Positions 39,787-50,205 of a DNA stretch of 64,000 nucleotides are shown one piece after another. The stretch is from contig JAJYEX010000001.1 in the NCBI GenBank assembly GCA_021785515.1, positions 372,001 through 436,000 on the forward strand, in the 5' to 3' direction. Within the stretch, counting starts at the first letter, position 1. Each line of letters opens with the position of its first letter. A program made the position numbers and the translations under genes. This stretch comes from Pseudomonadota bacterium (GTDB lineage: Bacteria; Pseudomonadota; Gammaproteobacteria; Acidiferrobacterales; UBA6901). The notes below the pieces were generated by a model. That model saw nothing but the letters and a program-made list of their open reading frames with translations, made no database searches and was not told the DNA's origin.

Positions 39787-41010
39787 TCAGACTTCCAGCA
39801 GGATCCGGGCCGGATCCTCGAGCATCTCCTTGACCGTAACTAGAAAACGCACCGCTTCGCGGCCATCAATAATGCGATGATCATAGGAAAGTGCCAGATA
39901 CATCATCGGGCGGACGACGACCTGTCCGTCCTCCGCCACCGGGCGATCTTCGATCTTGTGCATGCCGAGTATGGCGCTTTGCGGCGGATTAAGAATCGGC
40001 GTGGAAAGGAGCGATCCGAAAACACCGCCGTTTGTGATCGTGAATGTGCCGCCGGTGATTTCCTCGATGCTGAGCGTACCATCCTGCGACTTTTGGCCCA
40101 GCGCGGCAATCTGCGACTCAATGGCGGCCATGCTGAGCCGGTCGGCATCGCGCAGTATCGGAACCACAAGGCCGCGAGCCGAACTCACTGCGATCCCGAC
40201 GTCGTAATAGCCATGATAGACAATGTCCGGACCATCCAACGACGCATTGATCTCCGGAAACTGCCTCAGCGCCTCTACCGAGGCCCGAACGAAGAATGAC
40301 ATGTACCCGAGGCGGACACCGTGCTCTTCCTCGAATCTCTGGCGATAGCGCTGTCGCAGATCCATCACCGGACGCATGTTGACCTCGTTGAAGGTCGTCA
40401 GGATCGCCGCAGTGTGTTGCGCGGAAACCAGCCTTTCGGCGATGCGCGCGCGCAAGCGGGTCATGGGCACACGCCGCTCCAGGCGATCATCTCCGACCGG
40501 CAGCACGGGCGCCGGGCGGCTGGTACTTTCTTCCACGGGAGCCGGAGGGCTTTGGGTATTCTGGCTGCCGATAAAGCGCAACACATCCTCCTTTAATACA
40601 CGTCCACCCTTGCCGGTCCCGGCAACCTGCTGCTGCTGCAGTCCGTGATCGGCCAGAAGCTTCTGGGCGGACGGGCTTAGAACGGGCTGGCTGGCTTGCG
40701 GCGGCTCACGCTCCTGCTTCGCTGCGCCCAGCGCCCCAGATGGGACGGATGGGCGCGTGCCCGCCTCAGACTGCGCGGCGCCAATACGGGCTATCACTTG
40801 TCGCGCCACAACGGTTGCGCCCTCATTCTGGAGTACTTCCAGAAGCACGCCATCGGTCGGAGCCGGAATCTCGAACACTACCTTGTCCGTCTCGATATCG
40901 GCGAGAACCTCGGAGCGCTTCACCGGATCCCCAAGATGCTTGCGCCAGCTTACGAGCGTACCGTCACTTACGGATTCCGGAAATTCGGGCACCTGGACGT
41001 CGATCGACAT
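39787..41010 (-). CDS. sucB: Dihydrolipoyllysine-residue succinyltransferase (E2o)
   Basis: 407 residues. One lipoyl domain (residues 1-75) has the lipoylated lysine in DIETDKVV. A Pro/Ala/Gln-rich linker follows, then a peripheral subunit-binding domain ([25 protein letters not shown]) and the catalytic core with the active-site [12 protein letters not shown]. Length fits E. coli SucB (405). It transfers succinyl groups to CoA in the 2-oxoglutarate dehydrogenase complex and lies 60 bases downstream of sucA. Confidence 0.97.
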   Translation of the reverse strand: MSIDVQVPEFPESVSDGTLVSWRKHLGDPVKRSEVLADIETDKVVFEIPAPTDGVLLEVLQNEGATVVARQVIARIGAAQSEAGTRPSVPSGALGAAKQEREPPQASQPVLSPSAQKLLADHGLQQQQVAGTGKGGRVLKEDVLRFIGSQNTQSPPAPVEESTSRPAPVLPVGDDRLERRVPMTRLRARIAERLVSAQHTAAILTTFNEVNMRPVMDLRQRYRQRFEEEHGVRLGYMSFFVRASVEALRQFPEINASLDGPDIVYHGYYDVGIAVSSARGLVVPILRDADRLSMAAIESQIAALGQKSQDGTLSIEEITGGTFTITNGGVFGSLLSTPILNPPQSAILGMHKIEDRPVAEDGQVVVRPMMYLALSYDHRIIDGREAVRFLVTVKEMLEDPARILLEV

Positions 41011-41070
41011 TAATCAGTCCCTCCATCGGCTCTCGCCGTCAGTCACTCCCCCATGTATGCCACAACCCCG

Positions 41071-43932
41071 TTAGCGGCCTGCCTCCGTCCTGGCCCCAAG
41101 AGCCTCTGACACCACTGCACGCTGCTGCTGAATATGGAGCGCAGGATACCCCACGGCCGGCGCGGCGGACGCCGGTCTGCCCGCGTATTTCAGCTGCATC
41201 TGCGTCGGCAGTACGTTGCGTACATGGTGCTGGCTCTGGTACCAGGCGCCCTGGTTTCTGGGCTCCTCCTGGCACCATATCACCGTAGTCGCGCCCGTAT
41301 AGCGCTCGAACTGCGCCTTGAGCTCGGCCTCCGGAAACGGATACAACTGCTCCATCCTCAGGATCACGGTATCGGCACGTTTCTGCTCACGTCGGCTTTC
41401 CAGCAGATCGTAATACACCTTGCCGCTGCACAGCACAACGCGCCGCACCTCCGCGGGCTCGACCGCATCCACTTCCGGCAGGATTGTCTGGAAGCCGCCA
41501 TTGCACAGCTCATCGATCGAGCTTGTCGCGAGGCGATGCCGCAAGAGACTCTTTGGCGTCATTACGACCAGCGGCTTGCGGCAGGTCTGCATCATCTGCC
41601 GGCGCAGCAGATGAAAAATCTGGGCCGGCGTCGTCGGCACACAGATCTGAAGGTTCTGCTCGGCCGCGAGCTGCAGGTAGCGCTCAGGACGTGCAGACGA
41701 ATGCTCGGACCCCTGACCCTCGTAACCATGAGGCAACAGCAGCGTCAGACCGCAAAGCCGCCCCCATTTCTGCTCGCCGGCGCTGATGAACTGATCGATG
41801 ACGACCTGGGCGTTATTGGCAAAATCACCGAACTGCGCTTCCCATATCACCAGCGTGTCGGGATCCGTCGTCGCATAGCCGTATTCAAAGGCCAGGACGG
41901 CCTCTTCCGACAGCGGGGAGTTGACCACGACGAACGTGGACGCCTCATCACCAATGCGGTCAAGCGGAACATAGGTGCTGCCGTCCTTGACGCTATAGAC
42001 CGCCGCGTGGCGATGAAAGAAGGTGCCGCGGGCACTGTCCTGTCCCGAGAGGCGAATCCGGAATCCCTGGTCGAGAAGCGTCGCATAGGCCAGGATCTCC
42101 GCGCACCCCCAGTCGACCGGCAGCGCTCCCGCGGCCATCTTGCGCCGGTTGTCGAAGATCTTCGCGACATTAGGATGCAGCTCGAATCCGTCTGGGATCT
42201 GCCCTAGCCTGGCCGAGAGATCTCGCAAGGTCTGCATGGCTACGCGGTCATCCGCTGCAGCCTGACAGCTCTTGCCCACATAGGGTTTCCAGTTGGAAGC
42301 ATATGGATAGCGGGCTTCCTCGTCGGGGATATAGTCTAGGGCTACGCGCGCACCTGATTCGAGAGATGCGCGGTAGGAGTCCGCGCTCCTCTGCGGGACA
42401 TCCGGCCCTAACACACCATCGTCCACAAGCTTCTGGGCATACCGGGACCGCGTCGACGGCATCCCCTGAATCTTCCGGTACATAAGCGGCTGAGTAACCG
42501 ACGGCTCGTCCGCTTCACTGTGGCCGTGGCGCCTGTAACAGACAACGTCGATTACCACATCCTTGTGGAACGTCATGCGGTAATCCAATGCCACCTGGCC
42601 GACGAACAACACTGCCTCCAGATCGTCTCCGTTGACGTGAAATATCGGCGCACTCACCATTTTCGCGGCATCGGTGCAGTAGAAGGTGGAGCGCGCGTCC
42701 TGCCTGGCGCTGGTAGTAAATCCGATCTGGTTGTTGACTACGATATGCACCGTACCCCTGGTGGAAAAATTACGCGACTGGGACATGTTGAAGGTTTCCA
42801 TGACCACGCCCTGCGCCGCGAACGCCGCGTCTCCGTGAATCACAATCGGCATCACATGGCTGCCATCCTTATCCCCCCGGCGGTCCTGGCGGGCACGCAC
42901 CGAACCCTCCACCACGGGGTCGACAATCTCCAGATGGGAGGGATTGAACGCCAGCGCCAGATGTACGGCCCCGCCGGAAGTGCTGACGTTGGAAGAGAAG
43001 CCCTGGTGATATTTCACGTCTCCGGAACGATCGACATTCTTGGATGCCTTGCCCTCGAACTCCTGGAACAGCTCGGCCGGGGTCTTTCCCATGATATTAA
43101 CCAGCACGTTGAGCCGACCGCGATGCGCCATCCCGATCACGATTTCCCGGATACCATGCCCCCCGCCGCGCTGAATTAGACCATCGAGGAGCGGAATCAG
43201 GCTCTCGGCCCCCTCCAGGGAGAAACGCTTCTGGCCTACATACTTGGTATGTAGAAAGTGCTCCAGCCCCTCGGCCGCTGTCACCCGGTCAAACAGACGC
43301 TGCCTGACCTCCCTGGAAAACGCCGGGATACCGCGCGCACTCTCCAGATGGTGCTGGATCCAGCGCTTTTCTGCGGTGTCCGTGAGATACATGTACTCAG
43401 CGCCTATCGAACCGCAGTAGGTCCGCTGCACTATTTCCAGTATATCCCGCAAACGTGCCTTGCCCGGTCCGACCAGGGACCCGGTGTCAAATTCGACCCC
43501 CAAATCCGAGTCGATCAGTCCGTGATGCGCAGGATCGAGCTCCGGCACATCAGGCATGGGCATCATCTCCAGGGGGTCCAGCTTGGCGAGCTGATGTCCG
43601 CGGAAACGATAGGCATTGATCAACTGCAGTACCCGGACCTGCTTTTCAAGATGGATGAGGGCACCCGGATCCGTCGCCTGCATCGGCTCCGGAGCAGGTG
43701 CTTCATGCGCAAGGCGACGAAAGTGGGCACGGATGGCGCTATGAGGTACGTCCACGGTTACGCCATCAAACCGCGGCAGGCCCTCAAAAAAACGCCGCCA
43801 CACCGGATCGACGGATTCGGCACTACGGAGAAAGATTTCGTACAGCTGTTCCAGGTACGGTGCGTTGATGCTTGCCAGCGCCGAGGTCTCCAACCACGCG
43901 CTGGAACTCGCTTTTTTTTGGGGGTCGTCCAT
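41071..43932 (-). CDS. sucA: 2-oxoglutarate dehydrogenase E1 component
   Basis: 953 residues from ATG 43932, which has GGAAGG three bases upstream. The frame is open a further 148 codons but that part lacks family similarity; E. coli SucA has 933 residues. The N-terminal SSAWLETSALASINAPYLEQLYE and HRGRLNVLVNIMGK blocks, the ThDP-binding part (GDAAFAAQGVV, NNQIGFTTS) and the C-terminal QEEPRNQGAW block are all typical. It decarboxylates 2-oxoglutarate, so the organism has a full oxidative TCA step here. It is the first gene of sucA-sucB-lpd-sucC-sucD. Confidence 0.97.
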   Translation of the reverse strand: MDDPQKKASSSAWLETSALASINAPYLEQLYEIFLRSAESVDPVWRRFFEGLPRFDGVTVDVPHSAIRAHFRRLAHEAPAPEPMQATDPGALIHLEKQVRVLQLINAYRFRGHQLAKLDPLEMMPMPDVPELDPAHHGLIDSDLGVEFDTGSLVGPGKARLRDILEIVQRTYCGSIGAEYMYLTDTAEKRWIQHHLESARGIPAFSREVRQRLFDRVTAAEGLEHFLHTKYVGQKRFSLEGAESLIPLLDGLIQRGGGHGIREIVIGMAHRGRLNVLVNIMGKTPAELFQEFEGKASKNVDRSGDVKYHQGFSSNVSTSGGAVHLALAFNPSHLEIVDPVVEGSVRARQDRRGDKDGSHVMPIVIHGDAAFAAQGVVMETFNMSQSRNFSTRGTVHIVVNNQIGFTTSARQDARSTFYCTDAAKMVSAPIFHVNGDDLEAVLFVGQVALDYRMTFHKDVVIDVVCYRRHGHSEADEPSVTQPLMYRKIQGMPSTRSRYAQKLVDDGVLGPDVPQRSADSYRASLESGARVALDYIPDEEARYPYASNWKPYVGKSCQAAADDRVAMQTLRDLSARLGQIPDGFELHPNVAKIFDNRRKMAAGALPVDWGCAEILAYATLLDQGFRIRLSGQDSARGTFFHRHAAVYSVKDGSTYVPLDRIGDEASTFVVVNSPLSEEAVLAFEYGYATTDPDTLVIWEAQFGDFANNAQVVIDQFISAGEQKWGRLCGLTLLLPHGYEGQGSEHSSARPERYLQLAAEQNLQICVPTTPAQIFHLLRRQMMQTCRKPLVVMTPKSLLRHRLATSSIDELCNGGFQTILPEVDAVEPAEVRRVVLCSGKVYYDLLESRREQKRADTVILRMEQLYPFPEAELKAQFERYTGATTVIWCQEEPRNQGAWYQSQHHVRNVLPTQMQLKYAGRPASAAPAVGYPALHIQQQRAVVSEALGARTEAGR

Positions 43933-44424
43933 CACCTTCCGCTCGCCACTCACACACGCCCGGAACAGGATGCCAAGAACCCGATACCGGCGAAATCCGG
44001 GCACCATCTGCATTGGGTCACGCTGCCCGCAGGCAGTATCCCTAGTCTGGTACTGCGAGACTTTCCCCACTGCAGTACCGGTCGGCCGCAAAGCCACGGC
44101 GCAGCTGCAGTGGAACACCCTTCCCGGAGCCTCGCGCCGCAGCTCTACCCACCCTGATGATAGGACACCGGCGATGTCTGCGCTATCCCGAACGCTTCCC
44201 GCAACCTTAAAAGTAATGGCTCCGCGGTAACACTGACGTCGTTTAGATGCACGCGCACGATGAGGGAACACCCGTGCGGACACAGGCCAATCACGGCGCC
44301 GGCCAGAAGCGGGCTGGTGCGCCATCGAAAGGGAAACCATGTTACGGTCGTCACGGCTGACAGGCCGGCGGGTCACCGAAACCGGAAGCCACGGAAGCCT
44401 GTCATGCGCTGCCTGGCGGAGAGC
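43933..44424 (-). other. Leader region of the suc operon without recognised gene
   Basis: This 490-bp stretch separates sucA from the GcvR-like gene. It must contain the suc promoter, but I see no convincing -10/-35 pair and no known riboswitch or terminator. The sucA frame continues open through part of it without recognisable protein similarity. Confidence 0.5.
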
Positions 44425-44964
44425 TCAGGGTCTTGCGGGCTCCAAGGTTGCGTCGACGTTGAGCTCATCGCAGAAATCGATGAATTCATCACGCAACCGC
44501 CCTATATGCAGGGTAGCCGGCATACTGACGGTCATGTTGAGCGAGAACATGGGGGTCCCGGTATGGGCGGCCGGATAGGTCCAGGTGCTAAGGTCCTCTA
44601 TATTGATACCGCGCGCGGAAAAAAACTCGGCTACCTTGTGCACGATCCCAGGATGATCGATCGAGACCACGTCTACCGTGTATGGAACCATCCCCGGACG
44701 CGGCAGGCGCTCGTCGGTTGGCCGCGCCATGACGGCAAGATTGAGCTTCTTGCCCAGGGCCGATGCCGTAGCTTCCACCTTGCCGATGGCGTTCCAGCTT
44801 CCGGAAATCATCAGAATGAGCGCGAACTCGCCCCCCAGCACCGTCATGCGGCTGTCTTCGATATTGCAGCCGCCGTCCAGAATGGCGCGAGACAGCTCAT
44901 TGACGATTCCTGGTCGGTCCTCGCCGACCGCGGATATGACCAGATATTTATTCGCGCTGCTCAC
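44425..44964 (-). CDS. gcvR: ACT-domain protein, GcvR family
   Basis: 179 residues from GTG 44964. Two ACT domains are visible: KYLVISAVGEDRPGIVNELSRAI with CNIEDSRMTVLGGEFALILMISGSWNAI, and VDVVSIDHPGIVHKVAEFF. This follows E. coli GcvR closely (which begins MTLSSQHYLVITALGADRPG), so the GTG rather than ATG 45015 is chosen. In E. coli GcvR antagonises the activator GcvA to control glycine cleavage genes. No gcv gene or GcvA is in the window, so the partner here is unknown. Confidence 0.88.
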   Translation of the reverse strand: MSSANKYLVISAVGEDRPGIVNELSRAILDGGCNIEDSRMTVLGGEFALILMISGSWNAIGKVEATASALGKKLNLAVMARPTDERLPRPGMVPYTVDVVSIDHPGIVHKVAEFFSARGINIEDLSTWTYPAAHTGTPMFSLNMTVSMPATLHIGRLRDEFIDFCDELNVDATLEPARP

Positions 44965-45389
44965 GTTCCACGACCCCTGCCCTACAGGAAAACGAGACGA
45001 TTCACGCCCGCCCATCCGGAAATTGAGAGGGCATCAGTTATTTGCAGATCCCGCCCCGGACCTTCACCGGGCTCCCGGGCATCTACTGCCCTTCGGCTGG
45101 GGATCCCACACGAATCGATAACCGAGCGAAACCCATAATCCGGCTCTCGCCGACCCCTGCCGACCCGAAGGGGACGATCGGCCAGCACGGCCCTGTCGCT
45201 ATCATAACGCAAGACATGACTGCCGGAAGGATTTTCAGACAACAAGAGCAGAGCATGGAACACTGCACTATATTTAAGCCGCAGGGATACCGATGAACGC
45301 CGCGGCAGCATTCTTCAGAATAAAGCTCGAGCGGGGTGAAGATCTGGGTGAGCACACCACCCACGGAGAAGCATCCCACGAGACAGGAC

Positions 45390-45671
45390 ATGCGCGCGCA
45401 TCCCGCTGTGGGTATGGCGCTCAATAACCTGAAATCCCCGGATGAGACCCAAGCCAGCGTCGACCGGGCTCTGGCCATCAAACCCAATCAGGCTGAGGCA
45501 TACGACGACCCTGCTGATACCGCAACGCTGATCAATTGCCTCGATCTCGTGATCGGTGTCGACACCGGCATAACCCCCATCCATGCCTGGGCACTAGACA
45601 AGTCGCTCTGGATATTATTGCCCTACATCCCTGATTACCGCTGGATGGTGGGCCGGAATGATTTGCCATAG
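45390..45671 (+). pseudogene. Remnant of a TPR-containing glycosyltransferase
   Basis: A 94-codon frame joins two parts that do not normally touch. First comes one tetratricopeptide unit (NNLKSPDETQASVDRALAI and KPNQAEAYDD). Directly after it comes the C-terminal end of a TPR/GT9- or GT41-like transferase (DTATLINCLDLVIGVDT, then KSLWILLPYIPDYRWM), where intact proteins read LDLVISVDT-VAHLAGALGKPVW. The catalytic domain between them, several hundred residues, is missing and a stop follows soon. This indicates an internal deletion. The flanking DNA (45016-45389) holds no recognisable gene. Confidence 0.7.
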
Positions 45672-45737
45672 ATCGACCCGCGGAGGCCACCGATCGCTGC
45701 CAAGTGCCGGACTTGAAAACTGCGTCCCTCCCTCCGG

Positions 45738-46412
45738 CTAGTCTCCGACACGCACTGCCGACGGCGGCGCAGATCCGGACACCCGGGCACGGTAAAACCG
45801 GAAAATCCCAATGAGGCCGGCGTCACAGACACGGCTGACCACGAACCCCAGATAGGTACCGGCCACAACGTCGCTGACAAAATGATAATTGGTCGCCACC
45901 AGCGCCAGACCCAGGGCCACCGCACTGGCCACATAGACGAACCGAAACCGCGGGTAGTACCTCCACAGTACTGCCGCAAGTGCCACAAACACTGTCATGT
46001 GGCCCGACGGAAAACTGGCGAAACCTGCGTGGGCGTAAAACCAGTGAAACCCAGCAAGATCAGGGTGAAGAAACCACGTCCGCGGGTTGACACGTCCGAA
46101 CGTGTACTGCAGAACCGCTTTCGCCACATACGCCAGCGGGACACTGACGCCACAGACCAGCATGAACCGCATGCACACCCAACGGACCGGCCTCACCAGG
46201 CATGCTAGCAATGTCATCCAGCAGCCGGCGGTAATCACCGCCACGATCGGCAAAAGAAGGTCTGGAAGGTGCGCCGTGTACTTGCGCAGCACCGCCTGAG
46301 ACATGACTAGGTGATGAAAAAACAGCGCGACCGGCGCATCTAGATACAGGCTTGAAAACGCCACCAGCAAAAGCACCGCCGAAAACTCAGAAAAAATACG
46401 CAAGACCTTCAT
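45738..46412 (-). CDS. PAP2-superfamily membrane phosphatase
   Basis: 224 residues from ATG 46412. About six hydrophobic segments are visible. The three phosphatase motifs are present: K-x6-RP-like in KAVLQYTFGRVNPR, PSGH in FASFPSGHMTV, and the histidine-aspartate motif in NYHFVSDVVAG. The enzyme probably dephosphorylates undecaprenyl pyrophosphate, phosphatidate or phosphatidylglycerol phosphate at the outer face of the inner membrane; sequence alone cannot choose. It is divergent from the penicillin-binding protein 1b gene, with which it shares a 273-bp intergenic region. Confidence 0.88.
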   Translation of the reverse strand: MKVLRIFSEFSAVLLLVAFSSLYLDAPVALFFHHLVMSQAVLRKYTAHLPDLLLPIVAVITAGCWMTLLACLVRPVRWVCMRFMLVCGVSVPLAYVAKAVLQYTFGRVNPRTWFLHPDLAGFHWFYAHAGFASFPSGHMTVFVALAAVLWRYYPRFRFVYVASAVALGLALVATNYHFVSDVVAGTYLGFVVSRVCDAGLIGIFRFYRARVSGSAPPSAVRVGD

Positions 46413-46602
46413 GCAACCACCATTCTCCTGGCGCCGACTCCGATTTCTGCCCCCAGAATCAGGCATCACAAGCGTTATATTCTATCAACGAAACCACCTC
46501 CACGCGATACCTGCATCTGCCGCCGGAACCACGACCTCAGCCTTTCGTGAATCCCGCACGGCCGGCCATCGGGCACGGCGAACAGGAAATCCGGGATAAC
46601 GG

Positions 46603-46608
46603 TATAAT
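46603..46608 (+). promoter_or_regulatory. -10 box of the penicillin-binding protein 1b gene
   Basis: A perfect TATAAT lies 77 bases before the chosen start codon. No good -35 hexamer is seen 16-18 bases upstream. Confidence 0.4.
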
Positions 46609-46685
46609 GCGTGACCTGCTGCCCTGTTGGGCATTTGTTCCGGAATGATGTATCACGTACCCCGCGATGGCCGGATGAAGGCTGC

Positions 46686-48995
46686 ATGACATTCGCATCT
46701 CTGCGCCGATATATGCGCAAACACCCGGCGTCTGAAATCTTCCGCAGGGCGCTCTGGTTGACGCTGCTGGGGCTGTCAGCGTACACCCTGTACCTCAACC
46801 ACGTTGTGCGCTCGGAGTTCGAACGTCGGTCCTGGGCCATCCCGGCGCGAGTGTACGCGCGCCCGCTCAGTCTTTCGCCAGGGGAAAGACTGGCACCAGC
46901 AGACGTCCTCGATGAACTCAGACTGCTGCGCTACCGCGCGACTGGTAAACCTTCCGTTCCAGGAAGCTATTCCAATGACGGCGATGAGATCGATATCGTC
47001 ACACGGCCGTTCCGGTTCTGGGACGGGTTGCAGCCCGCGCAGGAACTGGCACTGCAGTTCTCAGGCGGGCGGCTGACGTCGCTACACAACCTGGCGACTG
47101 GTGACTCTATCAGGCATGCCCGCATGGACCCCATGATGATAGGCAGGATCTATCCGGCCGACCACTCAGACCGGACCCTTGTCACGCTCCACCAAGTGCC
47201 GCCGGATATCGTCAATGGACTGATCTCTGTTGAGGACCGCAGTTTCTACACCAATTACGGCATAGATCCGCGCGGCATGGCGCGCGCGCTGTGGAGCATG
47301 ATCCGCGGCGGAAGCATACAGGGCGGCAGCACGCTTACGCAGCAACTCGTCAAAAACCTGTTTCTCGGCCCGCAGCGCACGATCAGCAGGAAATTCACTG
47401 AAATAATCATGGCGCTTTTGCTCAACCTGCATTACAGCAAGCAGCAGATACTGGGAGCCTATCTGAACGAGGTGTATCTCGGCCAGGAAGGAAGCCACGC
47501 AATTCGAGGATTCGGCGAAGCCAGCAAGTTCTATTTTGACAAGCCGCTGTCTCAGGATGACCTTGCCGAGTCGGCACTGCTTGTTGCCATGGTCCGCGGT
47601 CCATCGTATTACGACCCGCGGTTTCACCCGCAACGGGCCCGCGCACGCCGCGACCTCGTGCTGAAAGAGATGCGGCAGCAGAACCATATCACTCTGGCGC
47701 AATACGCCGCCGCCACAGCAGAGCCGCTTGGCATCGCGGTGGCGCCACCACTTTCGGCTTCACCATATCCGGCGCTTCTGGATCTCGTGCGCCGCGAGCT
47801 GCTACACGACTACTCCGCAAGAGAGCTGCGCTCGACGGGCCTGCAGATCATTACGACACTGAATCCGGAAGTGCAGGAAGCTGCGGAACACGCACTGACG
47901 GCCCATCTGGCACAGCTGGAGGACCAGGAACACCTCCCCTCTCAATCCCTGGAGGGCGCGGTAGTAATCACGAATTCCCACACGGGCGCGGTCCAGGCGA
48001 TCGTCGGAGGACGCAATCCGCAGTTCAAGGGCTTCGACCGTGCGCTGTATGCCTTCCGCCAGGTCGGGTCACTCATAAAACCGGCCATCTACCTGACCGC
48101 GCTGGAGCAGCCCGACCAGTACACTCTTGCCACCCTGCTGCAAGACACGCCGTTGGTCGTCCACGAGGGTGGGGGCAAAGTATGGGCGCCAAGAAATTAC
48201 GATCGCCGCTTTCACGGCCTGGTACCGATGCCGGTGGCGCTGGCAAATTCCTACAATGTGGCCACCGTGCGTTTAGGCCTGCAGCTGGGACTTCCGGCCA
48301 TCATGGATACGGTGCACAAACTCGGAATCAAGCATCCGCTGCCGGAATACCAAGCGAGCCTTCTCGGAGCCGACGTCCTGACACCGCTTGAGGTTGCCCA
48401 GATGTACCAGACCATCGCCAATAACGGATCCCGCATACCGTTACGCGCGGTTCGCGACGTGCTGGACGCCAACGGCCGACCGCTGCAGCGGTTTTCGCCG
48501 GACGTGACCCGGGTGGTTCCTTCCGGTCCTGCATACCTGCTTACATACGCCCTGCAGCATGTCGTGACGGACGGCACCGCGGTCGGCCTGAAGAATTACC
48601 TCTCTCCTGACCTGCATGTCGCAGGCAAAACGGGGACCACCCAGGACCTGCGTGACAGCTGGTTTGCCGGATTTACGGGCAACCATGTGGCCGTAGTCTG
48701 GGTCGGTCGTGACGATAACAAGCCCACGGGATTGACGGGTGCCACCGGAGCCATGACCATCTGGGGCGCCACCATGGCCAAGCTGGATCCGCAGCCACTC
48801 GACCCACCGCGTCCGGCTGACATTGAAATGGCGTGGATTGAGCCGGCGACCGGCCTGCGGGCCGATATCGCCTGCCGCGGGGCAATTCGTATTCCGTTCA
48901 TCCGCGGCTCTGTGCCAGTGCAGACGGCTCCCTGCGCCTCCCGTTCACCGGTCCGAATTCTGAAGCATTGGTTCGAGCAGCTGTTTGGACACTGA
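46686..48995 (+). CDS. mrcB: Bifunctional penicillin-binding protein 1b
   Basis: 769 residues. A cytoplasmic tail and one membrane helix (about 25-40) anchor it in the inner membrane. The UB2H-like region follows, with LRYRATG and GDEIDIVTRPF. The glycosyltransferase domain has SVEDRSFYTNYGID (catalytic Glu about 183) and GGSTLTQQLVKN. The transpeptidase domain has SLIK (about 462), SYN (about 522) and KTGTT (about 648). It polymerises and cross-links peptidoglycan. ATG 46686 is preferred because the conserved N-terminus starts there; GAAGG lies upstream. Confidence 0.95.
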   Translation: MTFASLRRYMRKHPASEIFRRALWLTLLGLSAYTLYLNHVVRSEFERRSWAIPARVYARPLSLSPGERLAPADVLDELRLLRYRATGKPSVPGSYSNDGDEIDIVTRPFRFWDGLQPAQELALQFSGGRLTSLHNLATGDSIRHARMDPMMIGRIYPADHSDRTLVTLHQVPPDIVNGLISVEDRSFYTNYGIDPRGMARALWSMIRGGSIQGGSTLTQQLVKNLFLGPQRTISRKFTEIIMALLLNLHYSKQQILGAYLNEVYLGQEGSHAIRGFGEASKFYFDKPLSQDDLAESALLVAMVRGPSYYDPRFHPQRARARRDLVLKEMRQQNHITLAQYAAATAEPLGIAVAPPLSASPYPALLDLVRRELLHDYSARELRSTGLQIITTLNPEVQEAAEHALTAHLAQLEDQEHLPSQSLEGAVVITNSHTGAVQAIVGGRNPQFKGFDRALYAFRQVGSLIKPAIYLTALEQPDQYTLATLLQDTPLVVHEGGGKVWAPRNYDRRFHGLVPMPVALANSYNVATVRLGLQLGLPAIMDTVHKLGIKHPLPEYQASLLGADVLTPLEVAQMYQTIANNGSRIPLRAVRDVLDANGRPLQRFSPDVTRVVPSGPAYLLTYALQHVVTDGTAVGLKNYLSPDLHVAGKTGTTQDLRDSWFAGFTGNHVAVVWVGRDDNKPTGLTGATGAMTIWGATMAKLDPQPLDPPRPADIEMAWIEPATGLRADIACRGAIRIPFIRGSVPVQTAPCASRSPVRILKHWFEQLFGH

Positions 48996-49238
48996 TTTGG
49001 TTGGCGGTCCATTTGCAGCGGACAAGACGACGTCATACCGCGCTGCCCGTGCGGACCAGCAGTGCAGCCATACACCCCAACAACGACCTGCCGGCCTCGT
49101 CAACAAGACTGGGCTGCGCTGCTCAGATAGAATCTGGGCCCAGGATGATGTGAAGAAAATTCAGCCAACCTGCACCTTCGCCTTGTCCTCCTTGCGACTC
49201 GTGGCGATGCCGATCCCGTGCGAACATTCTTGCTGCCA

Positions 49239-49892
49239 TTATTTCCCGGAACGAACCACAAGGACACCCCTTACATCCGCGGCTGCTCGAGTCATCAGCG
49301 CATAGATAGTCTTGTGCGTGAGTTCGCTGATTCTTTCACCCGGAGATCCGCTCACAACATAGGCAGGCCCCTCTCGAACACCAGAGTTGTAGATTTTTTT
49401 CCAATATGTCCTTCCTTCCTTGTTTCGCAACTGCACTTCAAGAGAGATGTCGACCGTTGGAGTAATCGCAAAGCCCAGATTTTTTGCCTGATTGTACTCG
49501 TAGGTAAACTTGGTTATTTTGGGGCACACCACAGCACTATATTTGTGCAGATCAGCCAAATCATTGGCCGAATCGACCCCATCCCTGAATTCCCTGCGAA
49601 ACACCGAGATTGCGATTTCCCTTGTAATGGTGCCAAGCGGAATGGTCAGCTTTGTGCTGCTACCTGTAAAACTCGTCGGACTTCCCGTGTACGGGCGCAC
49701 GTCATCCGTCTTCTCTGTGAAGATCAGTCCCTTGCCTGGCAAGGCCACCTGAGCGCTGCCCTGATCGTTCGGAATATAGGCGGGATTGTAATTAGAAACG
49801 AACGCACATCCGCCAAGCGAAAGCACAAACAGCCCAACCAGAAGGCCGCGCTTCCAGTGGCACGATAATCGACTAGCTTGAACTGTTTGCAT
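49239..49892 (-). CDS. Putative lipoprotein of unknown function
   Basis: 217 residues. A signal sequence with a basic start and hydrophobic core ends in the lipobox LSLGGC (Cys about residue 29), so it is a lipoprotein. The mature part is beta-rich with segments ITREIAISVFRREF and ISLEVQLRNKEGRTYWKK, reminiscent of small accessory lipoproteins such as YajG, but I do not assign a family. The gene is clearly AT-richer than its neighbours, with T-runs and less GC-biased codon use, which may mean recent acquisition. The neighbouring gap 49893-50205 is also AT-rich and has no supported gene. Confidence 0.7.
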   Translation of the reverse strand: MQTVQASRLSCHWKRGLLVGLFVLSLGGCAFVSNYNPAYIPNDQGSAQVALPGKGLIFTEKTDDVRPYTGSPTSFTGSSTKLTIPLGTITREIAISVFRREFRDGVDSANDLADLHKYSAVVCPKITKFTYEYNQAKNLGFAITPTVDISLEVQLRNKEGRTYWKKIYNSGVREGPAYVVSGSPGERISELTHKTIYALMTRAAADVRGVLVVRSGK

Positions 49893-50205
49893 GGTTCACC
49901 GCCCGCCGATCAAAAGGATCTGGAATCCCGACATTAGACAGACTCTATCAAGCTGTTTCCCTGCTGGATTCGTCTGACGTGAATCCATATGCACGATATC
50001 TGAGAGCAAGCACGGATGTCTTTGTGCCGTGTCAAATAAAATTTCTGATCCGGGCGCCGGATGTGCACTAAATTCAGAACACTGAACAGATTTCGCCTTT
50101 TTTTGAAGTACCACGAGATCCCTATGCGCAGCATTACGTCACAATCCGTGGCGTACTGCCTCCGGCTAACCATACCCTCAGTGACGAGCGCACCTTTCAA
50201 CACGC

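Noticed and set aside
43933-44376. A 148-codon upstream extension of sucA
   Set aside because: The extension has no family similarity and the downstream ATG 43932 has a good ribosome site and gives the normal protein length.
43933-44424. A riboswitch in the suc operon leader or before the GcvR-like gene
   Set aside because: I looked for conserved cores of common riboswitches and found none; the region is long but featureless.
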